Source: Pseudomonas fluvialis (GTDB lineage: Bacteria; Pseudomonadota; Gammaproteobacteria; Pseudomonadales; Pseudomonadaceae). From it: DNA of 64,000 bases. Position numbers and translations under genes: made by a program. The stretch covers positions 136,265 through 200,264 of the forward strand of contig NZ_JACHLL010000003.1 of the NCBI RefSeq assembly GCF_014207935.1, written 5' to 3'. Positions 36,964 through 46,176 of the stretch are shown here, in pieces (within the stretch, counting starts at the first letter, position 1; every line of letters starts with the position of its first letter). Below the pieces are notes generated by a model. It ran no database searches, had not been told where the DNA came from, and was given only the letters and a program-made list of their open reading frames with translations.

Positions 36964-37331
36964 TGACGAACAAGGCTCCGTCGCTAAGGGTTGGCACCAT
37001 ATAAGTTCACGCAATTCGCCAAACGCACCATTTAAATGCATTCGCTTTACCCGCCTCTTGACCTCACCGACGCCTGCTCCGTTGGCCGGGCTGCCTGCGC
37101 ACACCACTGAATCGATTCAAAGCCTTGGTTTTAAGGGGGTTATTGCACTGAGCGCGCATTACACGCGCGCCAGGAGGGGTATGCGTCACCCAACCTGCGC
37201 ACCATCTCCCAGCAAGGTCCATGCCCATAAGGGTGCAATGCACCACAAGGGATCACGATTCTGGAATTGGCGGCCTTGCACGCAGCGGCAACAAGCCCGA
37301 AGCTAGGCTCATTCGGCGATCACCCGGAGGA
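36964..37331. promoter_or_regulatory. Divergent region between amt and dgt
   Basis: 368 bases. It contains a 6-base hairpin GCGCGC-ATTACAC-GCGCGC (37152-37170), the perfect short palindrome GGTGCA-A-TGCACC (37232-37244), and a possible 41-codon frame at 37181-37306. The promoters of amt and dgt must be here, but I cannot place them with confidence. Confidence 0.45.
37181..37306 (+). CDS. Possible 41-residue His/Lys/Arg-rich small ORF
   Basis: ATG at 37181 follows AGGAGGGG with only a few bases of spacing, and a 6-base hairpin precedes that. The product is basic and rich in His ([15 protein letters not shown]), with two cysteines. No family is recognised. It ends 25 bases before dgt and could be a leader peptide or nothing. 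Evidence is the ribosome-like site alone. Confidence 0.2.
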   Translation: MRHPTCAPSPSKVHAHKGAMHHKGSRFWNWRPCTQRQQARS

Positions 37332-38669
37332 ATGGCTTTGGATTGGCATAACCTGCTCACCCGCGAACGCTTGGGTAAAGTGCTGCACAGCTCGGAAGAA
37401 CTGGGCCGCAGCCCCTTCCACAAGGATCACGACCGCATCATCTTTTCCGGGGCCTTCCGCCGCCTGGGCCGCAAGACCCAGGTGCATCCAGTCTCCAGCA
37501 ATGACCACATCCACACCCGCCTCACTCACTCACTGGAAGTCGGCTGCGTCGGCCGCTCGCTGGGCATGCGCGTAGGCGAAATGCTGCGCGAGGATCTACC
37601 GGACTGGTGCGAGCCGAGCGATCTCGGCGTGATCGTGCAGTCGGCCTGCCTGGCCCACGACATCGGCAATCCGCCGTTCGGCCATTCGGGCGAGGACGCC
37701 ATCCGCTACTGGTTCCAGCAGGCTGCCGGGCGCGGCTGGCTGGACGGCATGAGCGAAGCGCAGCGCGGCGACTTCCTCAATTTCGAGGGCAACGCCCAGG
37801 GCTTTCGCGTGCTCACCCAGCTGGAATACCACCAGTTCGACGGTGGCACCCGCCTGACCTACGCCACCCTCGGCGCTTACCTGAAGTACCCCTGGACAGC
37901 CCGCCACGCCGACGCGCTGGGCTACAAGAAACACAAGTTCGGCTGCTATCAGAGCGAACTGCCGCTGCTGGAGCAGATCGCCAATAAGCTGGGACTGCCA
38001 CAGCTGGAGCACCAGCGCTGGGCGAGGCACCCGCTGGTGTACCTGATGGAGGCCGCCGACGACATCTGCTATGGCCTGATCGATCTGGAAGACGGCCTGG
38101 AAATGGACCTGCTCGACTACGCCGAGGTCGAAGCCCTGCTGCTCGATCTGGTCGGTGACGACCTGCCGGAAACCTACCGTCTGCTGGGGCCACGCGACTC
38201 GCGCCGGCGCAAGCTGGCGATCCTGCGCGGCAAGGCCATCGAACACCTGACCAATGCGGCCGCACATGCTTTCGTCGAACAACAGCACGGCCTGCTGGCC
38301 GGCTCGCTGCAGGGAGATCTGGTCGAGCACATGCATGGCCCGGCCAAACGCTGCGTGCTGCAGGCCAAGGCCATCGCCCGTGAAAAGATCTTCCAGGACA
38401 AGCGCAAGACGCTGCACGAGATCGGCGCCTACACCACCCTGGAAATCCTCCTCAACGCCTTCTGCGGTGCGGCGCTGGAACAGCACGGCGGTAACCCGCC
38501 CTCCTTCAAGAACCGACGCATCCTCGACCTGCTCGGCAACAACGCTCCGGACCCGCAGCAGCCGCTGTACAACAGCTTTCTACGGGTGATCGACTTCATA
38601 GCCGGCATGACCGACAGCTATGCCACCGAAATGGCACGGGAAATGACCGGGCGCTCCAGCCCGGTCTGA
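37332..38669 (+). CDS. dgt: Deoxyguanosinetriphosphate triphosphohydrolase-like protein
   Basis: A 445-residue HD-domain phosphohydrolase that removes triphosphate from dNTPs, with dGTP as the classic substrate. HD-domain residues lie in [10 protein letters not shown] and [19 protein letters not shown], followed by [13 protein letters not shown], typical of the dGTPase family. Length matches Pseudomonas Dgt-like proteins and is shorter than E. coli Dgt (505). ATG at 37332 follows CCGGAGGA, and residues before it in the open frame are not family sequence. Its stop directly abuts the stop of uvrB. Confidence 0.93.
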   Translation: MALDWHNLLTRERLGKVLHSSEELGRSPFHKDHDRIIFSGAFRRLGRKTQVHPVSSNDHIHTRLTHSLEVGCVGRSLGMRVGEMLREDLPDWCEPSDLGVIVQSACLAHDIGNPPFGHSGEDAIRYWFQQAAGRGWLDGMSEAQRGDFLNFEGNAQGFRVLTQLEYHQFDGGTRLTYATLGAYLKYPWTARHADALGYKKHKFGCYQSELPLLEQIANKLGLPQLEHQRWARHPLVYLMEAADDICYGLIDLEDGLEMDLLDYAEVEALLLDLVGDDLPETYRLLGPRDSRRRKLAILRGKAIEHLTNAAAHAFVEQQHGLLAGSLQGDLVEHMHGPAKRCVLQAKAIAREKIFQDKRKTLHEIGAYTTLEILLNAFCGAALEQHGGNPPSFKNRRILDLLGNNAPDPQQPLYNSFLRVIDFIAGMTDSYATEMAREMTGRSSPV

Positions 38670-40685
38670 TCAGACCTGCAGCAGGCGATCGCGCAGCTTC
38701 TGGATCTCGTCACGCAGCTGGGCGGCGGCCTCGAACTCGAGGTCGCGCGCCAGGCTGTACATCTTTTCCTCCAGCACGCGAATACGCTTGGTGATCTCGC
38801 TGGGTGAGCGCAGTTCGTTCTCGTAACGCCCACTCTCCTCGGCCACCTTGGCCAGTCCCTTGCGCTTGCCGCCCCGCGCTCCGGGCACTACAGCCCCTTC
38901 GAGTATGTCGCGGATATCCTTCTTGACGCCCTTGGGCACGATGCCATGGGCTTCGTTGAAGGCCACCTGCTTGGCCCGGCGCCGCTCGGTCTCGCCAATC
39001 GCACGCTCCATCGAGCCGGTCATGCGGTCCGCATAGAGAATCGCCCGGCCATTGAGGTTGCGCGCCGCACGGCCGATGGTCTGAATCAGCGAGCGCTCGC
39101 TGCGCAGGAAACCTTCCTTGTCGGCATCAAGGATCGCCACCAGCGACACCTCGGGCATATCCAGTCCTTCGCGCAGCAGATTGATACCTACCAACACATC
39201 GAAAGTGCCAGTGCGCAGGTCGCGGATGATTTCCACCCGCTCCACCGTATCGATGTCCGAATGCAGATAGCGCACCTTCACATCGTGGTCGGCCAGATAA
39301 TCGGTAAGATCCTCGGCCATGCGCTTGGTCAGGGTGGTGACCAGCACCCGCTCCTCGACCGCCACGCGCTTGCGGATTTCCGAGAGCAGATCATCGACCT
39401 GAGTCGTCGCCGGCCGCACCTCGATCTCCGGATCGACCAGCCCCGTCGGGCGCACCACCTGCTCGACCACGCGACCGGCATGATCGGCCTCGTAAGGGCC
39501 CGGCGTTGCGGAAACAAAAATGGTTTGCGGGCTGATAGCCTCCCACTCCTCGAAACGCAGCGGCCGGTTGTCCAGCGCCGAAGGCAGACGGAAGCCGTAC
39601 TCGACCAGGGTCTCCTTGCGCGAACGATCGCCCTTGAACATGGCCCCGACCTGCGGCACCGAGACATGGGACTCATCAATCACCAGCAAAGAGTTCGCCG
39701 GCAGGTAGTCATACAAGGTCGGCGGCGCCTCGCCAACGCCCCGCCCGGACAGATAGCGAGAGTAGTTCTCGATGCCGTTGCAGTAGCCCAGTTCGAGAAT
39801 CATCTCCAGATCGAAGCGCGTGCGCTGCTCCAGACGCTCGGCGGCGACCAGCTTGTTCTCGCCACGCAGGTACTCCAGACGCTCCTTGAGTTCGACCTTG
39901 ATCTTCTCCACCGCCTCCAGCAGCACCTCACGCGGGGTCACATAGTGGCTTTTGGGGTAGAAGGTGAAGCGCGGCAGCTTGCGAATCACCTCGCCGGTCA
40001 GGGGATCAAAGGCCGAGAGGCTCTCCACCTCGTCATCGAACAGCTCGATGCGGATGGCCTCAAGGTCGGATTCGGCGGGGAAGACGTCGATCACATCGCC
40101 ACGCACACGGAAGGTAGCGCGGGCAAAATCCATGTCGTTGCGCGTGTACTGCAGGCCGGTCAGGCGACGCAGCAGCTCGCGCTGGTCGAGCCTGTCGCCG
40201 CGATCCACATGCAGCACCATTTTCAGGTAAGACGCCGGATCACCCAGACCATAGATCGACGAAACGGTGCAGACGATGATCGCGTCAGGACGCTCCAGCA
40301 ACGCCTTGGTTGCCGAGAGACGCATCTGCTCGATGTGGTCATTGATCGAGGCATCCTTCTCGATGAAGGTGTCCGATGACGGCACATAGGCTTCCGGCTG
40401 GTAGTAGTCGTAATAGGAAACGAAATACTCCACCGCATTGTTCGGGAAAAAACTCTTGAACTCGCCATACAGCTGCGCGGCCAGGGTCTTGTTCGGCGCC
40501 AGAACCAGGGTCGGGCGCTGCACCTGGGCAATCACATTGGCAATGCTGAAGGTCTTGCCTGAACCGGTAACCCCCAGCAGCGTCTGGTGCGACAGGCCAG
40601 CCTGCAGCCCCTCGACCAGCTGACGAATAGCCTCTGGCTGATCGCCAGCTGGGGTGTAACGGGTGACCAGTTCAAACGCAGACAT
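38670..40685 (-). CDS. uvrB: Excinuclease ABC subunit B (UvrB)
   Basis: A 671-residue DNA repair helicase that verifies damage and loads UvrC. Walker A is [11 protein letters not shown]; the beta-hairpin that probes DNA is around [16 protein letters not shown]; helicase motifs include [11 protein letters not shown] and [12 protein letters not shown]. The C-terminal UVR domain that binds UvrC is at [20 protein letters not shown] at 40685 gives the usual [19 protein letters not shown] start and 670-residue length. No LexA box was identified in the short region to the aminotransferase gene. Confidence 0.97.
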   Translation of the reverse strand: MSAFELVTRYTPAGDQPEAIRQLVEGLQAGLSHQTLLGVTGSGKTFSIANVIAQVQRPTLVLAPNKTLAAQLYGEFKSFFPNNAVEYFVSYYDYYQPEAYVPSSDTFIEKDASINDHIEQMRLSATKALLERPDAIIVCTVSSIYGLGDPASYLKMVLHVDRGDRLDQRELLRRLTGLQYTRNDMDFARATFRVRGDVIDVFPAESDLEAIRIELFDDEVESLSAFDPLTGEVIRKLPRFTFYPKSHYVTPREVLLEAVEKIKVELKERLEYLRGENKLVAAERLEQRTRFDLEMILELGYCNGIENYSRYLSGRGVGEAPPTLYDYLPANSLLVIDESHVSVPQVGAMFKGDRSRKETLVEYGFRLPSALDNRPLRFEEWEAISPQTIFVSATPGPYEADHAGRVVEQVVRPTGLVDPEIEVRPATTQVDDLLSEIRKRVAVEERVLVTTLTKRMAEDLTDYLADHDVKVRYLHSDIDTVERVEIIRDLRTGTFDVLVGINLLREGLDMPEVSLVAILDADKEGFLRSERSLIQTIGRAARNLNGRAILYADRMTGSMERAIGETERRRAKQVAFNEAHGIVPKGVKKDIRDILEGAVVPGARGGKRKGLAKVAEESGRYENELRSPSEITKRIRVLEEKMYSLARDLEFEAAAQLRDEIQKLRDRLLQV

Positions 40686-40868
40686 GCAGCACCTCGGCAA
40701 TGGCATGTGACGCGCACTAAAGTTGTGCGTCAAAGCCTGTGTAAAAGCCTGCGGTCGTTGTCGCCCGCAGCAGGCATGGTCGCTATAATACGGCCCGTTT
40801 GCGCAACCCCCAACCTGGTTACGTCAGAGGGTGTTGCCCCACCTTTTCTCAGTTCGAGCTGCCGCATC

Positions 40869-42065
40869 ATGAGTCTGTTTTCCGCCGTCGAAATGGCCCC
40901 GCGCGATCCCATCCTGGGTCTGAATGAAGCCTTCAACGCCGATACTCGCGCCAACAAGATCAACCTGGGCGTAGGCGTCTACTTCACCGACGAAGGCCGC
41001 ATTCCCCTGCTGCGCGCCGTTGCCGAGGCCGAAAAGGCCCGCATCGCCGCCCATGCTCCGCGCGGCTATCTGCCGATCGAAGGTATCGCCAGCTACGACA
41101 GCGCCGTGCAGAAGCTGCTGTTTGGTGCCGACTCGCCGCTGCTGGCCGAAGGCCGCGTGGTTACCACTCAGTCCATCGGCGGAACCGGCGCCTTGAAGAG
41201 CGGCGCGGACTTTCTCAAGCGCCTGCTGCCCAATGCCACCGTGGCCATCAGCGACCCGAGCTGGGAAAACCACCGTGCCCTGTTCGAGTCCGCCGGTTTC
41301 CCGGTGCAGAACTATCGCTACTACGATGCCGCCAGCCACGGCGTGAACCGCGCCGGCCTGCTTGAAGATCTCAAGAACCTGCCAGCTCGCTCGATCATCG
41401 TTCTGCATGCCTGCTGCCACAACCCGACGGGCGTCGACCTGAGCCTGGATGACTGGAAGGCCGTGCTGGAGGTACTGCGCGAGCGCGAGCATGTGCCCTT
41501 CCTCGATATTGCCTACCAGGGCTTTGGCGATGGCATAGAGGAAGACGCCAGCGCCGTGCGCCTGTTCGCCGAATCCGGGCTGAATTTCTTCGTTTCCAGC
41601 TCCTTCTCCAAATCCTTCTCTCTGTATGGCGAGCGCGTCGGCGCCCTGTCGATCGTCACCAACTCCAAGGAAGAAGCGGGCCGCGTGCTGTCCCAGGTCA
41701 AGCGCGTGATCCGCACCAACTACTCCAACCCACCGACCCATGGCGCCACGGTGGTGGGCAACGTGCTTAACAGCCCTGAGCTGCGCGCCATGTGGGAGCA
41801 GGAACTGGGCGAGATGCGCCAGCGTATCCGTGGCATGCGTCAGGCCTTTGTCGAGCAACTGAGCGCCGTCGCGCCACAGCATGACTTCAGCTTCGTGACC
41901 CGCCAACGCGGCATGTTCTCTTACTCGGGCCTCAATGCCGCTCAAGTCGAACGCCTGAAGGATGAATACGCCATTTATGCCGTCGGCACCGGTCGTATTT
42001 GTGTCGCGGCCCTGAACAGCCACAACTTGGCAAACGTTACCCAGGCAATCGCCAAGGTGCTCTGA
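40869..42065 (+). CDS. Aromatic/aspartate aminotransferase (class I, PLP)
   Basis: A 398-residue fold-type I aminotransferase, TyrB/AspC-like. N-terminal NLGVGVYFTDEGRIPLL, substrate loop SIGGTGALKSGADFL, DPSWENHRALFE, CHNPTGVDLS, and the PLP lysine in SSSFSKSFSLYGERVG followed by R. The C-terminal substrate Arg lies in VGTGRICVAALN. It converts aromatic amino acids or aspartate and 2-oxoglutarate to keto acids and glutamate. Its place next to uvrB is as in other Pseudomonas. Whether it is mainly tyrosine or aspartate aminotransferase cannot be fixed by sight. Confidence 0.92.
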   Translation: MSLFSAVEMAPRDPILGLNEAFNADTRANKINLGVGVYFTDEGRIPLLRAVAEAEKARIAAHAPRGYLPIEGIASYDSAVQKLLFGADSPLLAEGRVVTTQSIGGTGALKSGADFLKRLLPNATVAISDPSWENHRALFESAGFPVQNYRYYDAASHGVNRAGLLEDLKNLPARSIIVLHACCHNPTGVDLSLDDWKAVLEVLREREHVPFLDIAYQGFGDGIEEDASAVRLFAESGLNFFVSSSFSKSFSLYGERVGALSIVTNSKEEAGRVLSQVKRVIRTNYSNPPTHGATVVGNVLNSPELRAMWEQELGEMRQRIRGMRQAFVEQLSAVAPQHDFSFVTRQRGMFSYSGLNAAQVERLKDEYAIYAVGTGRICVAALNSHNLANVTQAIAKVL

Positions 42066-42074
42066 AAAAGTAAC

Positions 42075-42104
42075 GGGAAGTCAGCTGCAGAGTGTTGACT
42101 TCCC
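42075..42104 (+). terminator. Inverted repeat after the aminotransferase, overlapping the tRNA promoter
   Basis: GGGAAGTCA (42075-42083) and TGACTTCCC (42096-42104) form a perfect 9-base stem with a 12-base loop, followed by CTTCCT. It can be a weak terminator; its right arm includes the -35 hexamer of the tRNA promoter. Confidence 0.45.
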
Positions 42105-42122
42105 CTTCCTAATCAGTAGGAT
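42095..42122 (+). promoter_or_regulatory. Sigma-70 promoter of tRNA-Asn
   Basis: TTGACT (42095-42100), 16 bases, TAGGAT (42117-42122). The start would be near 42129, six bases before the mature tRNA end. Confidence 0.65.
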
Positions 42123-42134
42123 ACGCACCGTTGT

Positions 42135-42210
42135 TCCGCGATAGCTCAGTCGGTAGAGCAAATGACTGTTAATCATTGGGTCCCTGGTTCGAGTCCAGGT
42201 CGCGGAGCCA
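42135..42210 (+). tRNA. tRNA-Asn (anticodon GTT)
   Basis: 76 nt including encoded CCA. Acceptor stem TCCGCGA pairs with TCGCGGA; D arm GCTC..GAGC; anticodon loop CTGTTAA with GTT; T arm CTGGTTCGAGTCCAG. Discriminator G then CCA. A terminator follows six bases later. Confidence 0.98.
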
Positions 42211-42215
42211 AATTC

Positions 42216-42247
42216 AAAAGCCCTAGGTGAAAACCTGGGGCTTTTTT
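42216..42247 (+). terminator. Terminator after tRNA-Asn
   Basis: AAAAGCCCTAGGT-GAAA-ACCTGGGGCTTTTTT; stem with one T-G wobble, GAAA loop and T-run. Confidence 0.88.
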
Positions 42248-42323
42248 GTTGCAGGACACTTTTCCGCCAGCGAATGAGACAAGTCCGCACGCCACATCAA
42301 AATTACGCTGCCCTACCGATGCA

Positions 42324-42590
42324 TTAGGGCAGCAAACGTACCTGCTGATCATACTCACGCTGCTGCCTCTCCAGATGCGCCACCAGCGACGCCATTGGGT
42401 GTGCCTGCTGTTTGCCAATCAGGATATACAGCTCGACCAGAAGCAGGGCCTGCCGGTCGTAATCAGCGTCTGAGATCGGCGGCAAAAGATAGGGCTTCAG
42501 CGCATCCCAACATTGCGCCAGCATCAGCAAGAGTTCCTGAACTTCTGGGTAGACCTTGTAGCCTTCCGAGTAATCCGGCAGAACATTCAT
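42324..42590 (-). CDS. Hypothetical 88-residue protein
   Basis: ATG at 42590 follows GGAGGGTGGTTG, a strong ribosome site. The product opens MNVLPDYSEGYKVYPEV and is predicted helical and soluble, with LLLMLAQCWDALKPYLLPP and LLLVELYILIGKQQ. No cofactor motif or family is recognised. It is the last minus-strand gene before tRNA-Asn, 65 bases after the ComEA-like gene, and may be co-transcribed with it. Confidence 0.6.
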   Translation of the reverse strand: MNVLPDYSEGYKVYPEVQELLLMLAQCWDALKPYLLPPISDADYDRQALLLVELYILIGKQQAHPMASLVAHLERQQREYDQQVRLLP

Positions 42591-42655
42591 CAACCACCCT
42601 CCACAAGCAAAACAGGCCGATCAATGATCGGCCTGCAGGGTCACTTAATGGCTAT

Positions 42656-42991
42656 TCAGTTCACACTGAGCTTGTCGCGGTTCTTGTCCAGCGTTGCCGC
42701 ACCGATACCCTTCACTTCCAGCAACTCATCAACCGACGCAAATGGGCCATTGGCATCGCGATACTCAACAATAGCCTTGGCTTTGACTGCCCCGATACCA
42801 TTGAGCTCGCGATCAAGAGTCGCGGCGTCAGCCGTGTTGATGTTGATAAGTGATGCCTGCGCGGACTCAGAAGCAGACTGACTCTGCACCACAGCAGGCT
42901 GCGCCGGAACAGCAGACTCATTGGCAGCGGCAAAAAAGGAAGAACAGGCAATAACGGCAAATACGAGGGAATTAATAGCAGTTTTACGCAT
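42656..42991 (-). CDS. ComEA-like helix-hairpin-helix DNA-binding protein
   Basis: A 111-residue exported protein. Residues 1-23 are a signal peptide ([19 protein letters not shown]), then an Ala/Gln/Ser-rich linker and a C-terminal helix-hairpin-helix pair with [20 protein letters not shown] and [19 protein letters not shown] (partly quoted). Short periplasmic ComEA proteins bind incoming DNA during natural transformation. ATG at 42991 follows AAGGAGCTTCTATC. Its location after wbpM is the same as in P. aeruginosa. A perfect 15-base hairpin lies just upstream. Confidence 0.88.
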   Translation of the reverse strand: MRKTAINSLVFAVIACSSFFAAANESAVPAQPAVVQSQSASESAQASLININTADAATLDRELNGIGAVKAKAIVEYRDANGPFASVDELLEVKGIGAATLDKNRDKLSVN

Positions 42992-43009
42992 GATAGAAGC
43001 TCCTTTTCA

Positions 43010-43050
43010 TTTTGGATTGCGGCGTACTTCCCGAGCCGCAATCCAAAATT
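43010..43050 (-). repeat. Perfect 15-base-pair hairpin between wbpM and comEA-like gene
   Basis: ATTTTGGATTGCGGC and GCCGCAATCCAAAAT are exact complements with an 11-base loop. On the transcribed minus strand it ends about 18 bases before the ComEA-like ATG and just before its AAGGAG site. No T-run follows, so it is not a standard terminator; it may stabilise or process the mRNA, or limit read-through. Confidence 0.75.
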
Positions 43051-43078
43051 AGCTTCATTCAAGAGCTTGTCAAACCAC

Positions 43079-45079
43079 TCAGTGCAACTTCTGCTGGCAG
43101 TGAATCCAATCGACGATTTCGCCCTCCGGCACATAGCCGTTGACGGTTTGCCTGAGCAACTGGCGCACACGCACATAGTCATCTGCATCAATGGCTTGCA
43201 GAAGTTCCGCCAGAAGCTGCTTCAGGGATTCCCAGGTAATGAACTCTTCCTGCGCTCGCAGGATCATCGGGTGCTCAGTCGGCAACACACTCTCCCCGAT
43301 CAGCAACTCCTCATAGAGTTTTTCCCCAGGGCGCAACCCCGTGAACTCGATAGCAATATCCCCATGCGGCTTTTCAGCATCGCGCACAGTGAAGCCAGAC
43401 AAGTGAATCATCTTCTCCGCCAACTCGACAATTCTCACTGGCGCCCCCATCTCCAAAACAAATACATCCCCCCCCTGCCCCAAAGAGCCGGCTTGAATCA
43501 CCAACTGTGCAGCCTCTGGAATCGTCATGAAATAACGAGTGATATTGGGATGAGTAACGGTGACAGGACCTCCGCGCTTGATCTGCTCGCGAAAAAGCGG
43601 GATTACAGAGCCTGATGAACCCAGCACATTGCCAAAACGCACCATGGTGAAGCGGGTCTTATTGACCCGATGAACAGCCTCGGCATCGCCAAACAACACA
43701 GGCGCTGGCTCAACACTCAGCGCCTGCAAGACCATCTCGGCGAGGCGCTTGCTGCTTCCCATGACATTGGTCGGCCGCACGGCCTTATCGGTTGAAATCA
43801 GTACAAAGTTGGACACCCCTGACTTGATCGCCGCCTGCGCCGTATTTACGGTCCCCAACAGGTTGTTCTGTACACCCTCAGCGACGTTATGCTCAACCAT
43901 AGGTACATGCTTGTATGCCGCCGCGTGGTAAACCGTATCGACACGCCATTGCTGCATCACATCCAGCAAACGCTGGGGATTACGAATGGAACCAAGTATT
44001 GGCAACAACTGAATCGGTAAAGCCTCGCGAGCAATCCGCAGCTCAAGCTCGCGGTGAATCCCGTAAAGATTGAACTCTGCATGCTCAAACAGAATCAGCA
44101 GTCTGGCCCCCGAAGAAAGGATCTGCCGGCATAACTCCGAGCCGATGGAACCACCGGCCCCGGTAACCATCACCGTCTTCCCCTTGATACAGCGCTCAAA
44201 CAGCTCTGGCTGGGGAGGCACCGCATCCCGTCCCAACAGGTCGGAAATGTCCACCTCCTGCAAGTCGTCTACCCTGACTTTCCCACTGGCCAGATCCATG
44301 AATCCCGGCACACTGCGCACATGCAGCGGATAGGACTCCAAAGCAGCAAGAATCTCCTTGCGTCGCGAACGAGACGCAGAGGGAATCGCCAGCAACACCT
44401 CCTGCACAGAAGTTTCGTCGATCATTTGCTGGATATGCTTGGGCTTGTAGACCCGGAGCCCGGCGATAACACGATTAGCCACGCCGTCATCGTCGTCAAT
44501 GAAAGCAACCGGACGCATTGAGCGCCCCATACGCAAAGCAGCAACCAACTGGTTTCCTGCCGAACCCGCACCATAGATGGCAACCGCCGGTAAGCCATCC
44601 TGCTTGCCGGGCAACATTTTGAAATCCAGATTCAGCCAGTTACCGAGAAAGAACTGACGCATGAAAAGACGTAAACCACCGATGAGGCAAAGACTCAGCC
44701 ACCAGTAGTTGAAGACCATTGATCGAGGAACGACAGCTATGGGGTCCTTGACCCAATAAACCGCCAGCGCCATCAGCAAAGAGCTGAGGCTGACTGCCTT
44801 GAAAATAGCCAGCAACGCATCATTACCAAGATAGCGTAGAACGGCACGGTACATGCCAAAGCGGATGTAAACCGGCAATGCAATTACAGGCGCCAGCGAA
44901 AACAACCAAGCATGCTGGGAGAAAGGATGAACTTGCTGTGCATCGCCCAAGCGGATGACGAATGCCGACCACAAAGCAAGCCAGATTAATAAGGTATCAC
45001 TGACCAGCTGCAGGATACGTTTATAGCGCCTTGGCAAAGCCACCAAGCGATTACGAACCCGCCCCAATAGTTTCGACAT
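43079..45079 (-). CDS. wbpM: UDP-GlcNAc C-6 dehydratase WbpM
   Basis: A 666-residue inner-membrane enzyme with four N-terminal helices (LLIWLALWSAFVIRLG and following). It has a first Rossmann-like region (AIYGAGSAGNQL) and a catalytic SDR domain starting VTGAGGSIGSELCRQ. The active-site region STDKAVRPTNVMGSSKRLAEM lies beyond it. WbpM turns UDP-D-GlcNAc into UDP-4-keto-6-deoxy-GlcNAc, the precursor of QuiNAc, FucNAc or bacillosamine in O-antigen. Length equals P. aeruginosa WbpM (665). ATG at 45079 is used; an upstream TTG adds unrelated residues. It is the terminal gene of the O-antigen locus, as in all P. aeruginosa serotypes. Confidence 0.96.
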   Translation of the reverse strand: MSKLLGRVRNRLVALPRRYKRILQLVSDTLLIWLALWSAFVIRLGDAQQVHPFSQHAWLFSLAPVIALPVYIRFGMYRAVLRYLGNDALLAIFKAVSLSSLLMALAVYWVKDPIAVVPRSMVFNYWWLSLCLIGGLRLFMRQFFLGNWLNLDFKMLPGKQDGLPAVAIYGAGSAGNQLVAALRMGRSMRPVAFIDDDDGVANRVIAGLRVYKPKHIQQMIDETSVQEVLLAIPSASRSRRKEILAALESYPLHVRSVPGFMDLASGKVRVDDLQEVDISDLLGRDAVPPQPELFERCIKGKTVMVTGAGGSIGSELCRQILSSGARLLILFEHAEFNLYGIHRELELRIAREALPIQLLPILGSIRNPQRLLDVMQQWRVDTVYHAAAYKHVPMVEHNVAEGVQNNLLGTVNTAQAAIKSGVSNFVLISTDKAVRPTNVMGSSKRLAEMVLQALSVEPAPVLFGDAEAVHRVNKTRFTMVRFGNVLGSSGSVIPLFREQIKRGGPVTVTHPNITRYFMTIPEAAQLVIQAGSLGQGGDVFVLEMGAPVRIVELAEKMIHLSGFTVRDAEKPHGDIAIEFTGLRPGEKLYEELLIGESVLPTEHPMILRAQEEFITWESLKQLLAELLQAIDADDYVRVRQLLRQTVNGYVPEGEIVDWIHCQQKLH

Positions 45080-45114
45080 ACCTGCCACCCAGCAATCATC
45101 CCTACTAAACAACG

Positions 45115-45145
45115 ATTGTACTTTAGGGCGATGCTACCCAGACAA
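45115..45145 (-). promoter_or_regulatory. Candidate promoter before wbpM
   Basis: On the minus strand TTGTCT (45145-45140) and TACAAT (45120-45115) are 19 bases apart, in the 80-base gap after wbpL. Spacing is longer than ideal. It would let wbpM be expressed apart from the operon. Confidence 0.3.
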
Positions 45146-45159
45146 ACTGTTTGGTGACC

Positions 45160-46176
45160 TTATGGCGTCGACAGACTGCCAGCTCGGTACTTTATTGCCA
45201 ACCCGATCAACGGCACGTAAGCCAGTAGCATACCCACAGCTCCGTCCCCCTCCCCCACACCGACCCACACCGCGATCGGCAATAGCCAGAGCAGGTTCAA
45301 GGCCGCAACGCCTAATGTCACCGGCAAATGCTGCCCAAACTGTCTTGATGCATGCTGGTAGGCATGACTACGGTGCGCCTCGTAGACCTTATCGCCTCGC
45401 AGCACACGTCGGAACAAGGTCCAAGTGGCATCAACGATGAAGACCCCGAGCAAAATCAACCAACTCCACAACAATTGAGGCGCTACCCAAGAGGCTTGCA
45501 GTGAAAGCACCCCCAGAGTTATGCCGAGAAACCCACTCCCCGCATCACCCATAAAGATGCGTGCCGGTGGAAAGTTCCAAAATAGAAACCCAGCCACAGC
45601 CACAGCGAGCAGCAGTGGTGCCACAACAGCGGTCGACTCCCCAAGCAACACATAGAGCAGCGCGCCACCCAGGCAAACGCTGATCGCCTCGACACTGGCA
45701 ATACCATCGATACCATCCATGAAGTTATACAGGTTAAGCAGCCAAACCAGATAGAAGGCTGCCAACACATAGCCCAGCCAGCCCAGCGCCAAATCGCAGC
45801 CAAAAATCACAACACTCGGCAAGCCTCCCATCCAGGCTAGCGCCCAGACAGCTCCGATGAAATGCGCCAACAAGCGCCAGCGCGCAGGGATATGACCATG
45901 ATCATCAAGAAAGCCCACCACAGCGACCCACGCACCAGCGCCCAGCAGCCCCCACATCGCAGTCCAAGACAAGACATCAAAAAGAACCATCAGAGGTAGA
46001 GCAGCCAGAAAACTGAGGACAATTGCTATACCGCCACCACGAGGAGTTGGGGTCGTGTGCGAACTGCGAGCATTCGGCATGTCCATCAAGCTGTTATGCA
46101 GAGCATAACGCCGCGCTGCAGCCGTCAAAAGAAACGAAATCCCAGCAAAAAAAGGCAACAGCCAGTAAATGCTCAT
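45160..46176 (-). CDS. wbpL: Initiating sugar-phosphate transferase WbpL (GT4/MraY-WecA family)
   Basis: A 338-residue polytopic enzyme (about ten helices) that loads the first HexNAc-1-phosphate onto undecaprenyl phosphate. Family motifs: SSHTTPTPRGGGIAIV near the N-terminus, LDDHGHIPAR with the DD pair, and NLYNFMDGIDGIAS, the second Asp-rich motif. The loop RSHAYQHASRQFG is the HxH-type sugar-selectivity region. ATG at 46176 overlaps the stop of the upstream reductase (TGATG). Substrate by homology is D-QuiNAc, D-FucNAc or GlcNAc. Confidence 0.94.
   Translation of the reverse strand: MSIYWLLPFFAGISFLLTAAARRYALHNSLMDMPNARSSHTTPTPRGGGIAIVLSFLAALPLMVLFDVLSWTAMWGLLGAGAWVAVVGFLDDHGHIPARWRLLAHFIGAVWALAWMGGLPSVVIFGCDLALGWLGYVLAAFYLVWLLNLYNFMDGIDGIASVEAISVCLGGALLYVLLGESTAVVAPLLLAVAVAGFLFWNFPPARIFMGDAGSGFLGITLGVLSLQASWVAPQLLWSWLILLGVFIVDATWTLFRRVLRGDKVYEAHRSHAYQHASRQFGQHLPVTLGVAALNLLWLLPIAVWVGVGEGDGAVGMLLAYVPLIGLAIKYRAGSLSTP

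Noticed and set aside
36964..37140. Sigma-54 promoter for amt
   Set aside because: No GG-N10-GC pair in TGGCAC/TTGC context with correct spacing was found on the minus strand.
37232..37244. GGTGCA-A-TGCACC as an NtrC site
   Set aside because: NtrC sites have the arms in the opposite order (TGCACC ... GGTGCA) with a longer centre; this one is too short and lies nearer dgt.
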